Positions 63,409 to 64,000 of a stretch of 64,000 bases of DNA are shown here, one piece after another. The notes below the pieces were generated by a model, which saw only the letters and a program-made list of their open reading frames with translations, was not told the DNA's origin and did no database searches. Origin of the DNA: Leptospira sp. WS60.C2 (GTDB lineage: Bacteria; Spirochaetota; Leptospiria; Leptospirales; Leptospiraceae); contig NZ_CP162133.1 of assembly GCF_040833955.1 (NCBI RefSeq), forward strand, positions 558,001-622,000. The letters are read 5' to 3'. A program made the translations under genes and the position numbers. The first letter of the stretch is position 1; each line of letters opens with the position of its first letter.

Positions 63409-63978
63409 ATGAAGTCATATCATAAAATTCTAACTTTTGTATCTTGTTTTGTTTCAAAAATTCTTGGAGCATTTCTCGTTTTCTTGGTTCTAAATTGTTT
63501 TGGCTCAGGTCAAGTTGTTGAAAAAAAAACAGACCAACACATTAAACCAATTACCATCCCGCCTCAATATCTCAAACCCATCATTGGAAGAGTGGAATGG
63601 GTAGAATTTCCGAATTGGAAGTTGAAACTTCGGGCAAGGATTGATACGGGAGCTTTGTCTAGCTCTATCAATGCAGTCAATATTGAACGTGTCACTGAAA
63701 ATGGTGAAACTTATATTTTATTTGATACTTTTTTGAACGAAAAGCCTATCCGTCTCAAAAGCAAATTTGTTAAAGAAGCCAAAGTGACTAGTACATCGGG
63801 AGTTTCGGAAAAGAGGATCATGATAAGTGAAGTGATTAAAATTGGGAAATACAAAGAAGAAACTATGTTTAACTTGAATGATCGTGAGAATTTAAATTAT
63901 CCAATTTTGATCGGACGGAGATTTTTACGTGGAAAGTTTTTGGTGGATGTGTCTTTGTCACACCAATTAGGGGATTAA
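63409..63978 (+). CDS. RimB-like (ATP-dependent zinc protease) retropepsin lipoprotein
   Basis: A 189-residue protein from the ATG at 63409 (a GTG at 63394 overlaps the ClC gene by 4 bp). A hydrophobic N-terminus with lipobox LVLNC indicates export and lipidation. The core matches the RimK-associated retropepsin-like family (DUF785): IGRVEWVEF, the active-site-like ARIDTGALSSS and PILIGRRFLRG. Although the family name refers to zinc, its members resemble aspartic proteases. Most members are cytoplasmic, so a lipoprotein form is notable. Substrate unknown. Confidence 0.85.
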   Translation: MKSYHKILTFVSCFVSKILGAFLVFLVLNCFGSGQVVEKKTDQHIKPITIPPQYLKPIIGRVEWVEFPNWKLKLRARIDTGALSSSINAVNIERVTENGETYILFDTFLNEKPIRLKSKFVKEAKVTSTSGVSEKRIMISEVIKIGKYKEETMFNLNDRENLNYPILIGRRFLRGKFLVDVSLSHQLGD

Positions 63979-63979
63979 T

Positions 63980-64000
63980 TTGGATCGAAAAACATATATC
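63980..64000 (+). CDS. Possible start of a further gene, cut by the window end
   Basis: A TTG at 63980 follows AGGGG by about six bases and opens a frame of seven codons (residues LDRKTYI, the first read as Met) to the window end. It begins one base after the stop of the preceding gene, so it may continue that operon. Very little can be said from so short a stretch. Confidence 0.3.

Overview
The window looks like chromosomal DNA of a spirochaete of the genus Leptospira. The evidence is moderate-to-low GC coding sequence, many small lipoproteins with relaxed spirochaetal lipoboxes, a DUF1554 (leptospiral endostatin-like) lipoprotein, several class III cyclases and 7TMR-DISM receptors, and a membrane-anchored LuxR-type regulator. 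A saprophytic or environmental species is my inference from the richness in signalling genes. It was not tested by any search. I saw no insertion sequence, prophage, CRISPR array or rRNA.

Layout. 1-9 kb: a 5'-truncated gene, a HAD phosphatase, a methyltransferase, dapF, an acyltransferase, small hypotheticals, a class IIIb adenylate cyclase and a GPH sugar transporter. 9-15.5 kb: two paralogous membrane PP2C/SpoIIE phosphatases, an Aer-like PAS chemoreceptor and an OsmC-like protein. 15.6-20.7 kb: a leftward thiolase/3-hydroxyacyl-CoA dehydrogenase pair, a GC-rich non-coding repeat island, a DUF2721 protein and dusC. 20.8-33.2 kb: rightward lipoproteins, an 803-aa aromatic-rich exported protein, a DUF1554 lipoprotein, an alpha/beta-hydrolase-PadR operon behind a double palindromic operator, an NMT1/THI5-histidine kinase fusion, an AlkC-like DNA glycosylase, lipoproteins, an esterase and an SDR. 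33.2-37.6 kb: a leftward operon of an M23 peptidase, an ankyrin protein and two cyclic-nucleotide-binding proteins. 37.7-46.4 kb: a LuxR-type regulator, a catalytically intact GAF-cyclase overlapped by a gene for a larger 7TM-GAF-cyclase that has lost catalytic residues, and an overlapping SPL-like radical SAM/nucleosidase-like pair. 46.4-51.9 kb: glutathione peroxidase, a ChaN-like protein, a class A penicillin-binding protein with an added zinc ribbon, and two exported hypotheticals. 52-55.4 kb: an accessory patch with small lipoproteins, one gene broken by an in-frame stop, a MNT/HEPN module, three copies of a repeat that starts with the 3' end of tRNA-Tyr, and the intact tRNA-Tyr and tRNA-Thr genes. 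55.4-64 kb: a transketolase N-terminal subunit, SirB1-like protein, polyprenyl diphosphate synthase, a 7TM histidine kinase, a lipoprotein, a ClC channel with a CBS domain, and a RimB-like retropepsin lipoprotein.

Working together: three cyclase proteins (two with intact catalytic residues, one degenerate) and two cNMP-binding proteins with intact phosphate-binding signatures suggest local cAMP signalling, though no physical pathway is shown. The candidates most worth testing are the tRNA-Tyr-derived repeats around the MNT/HEPN module, and the overlapping active/inactive cyclase pair.
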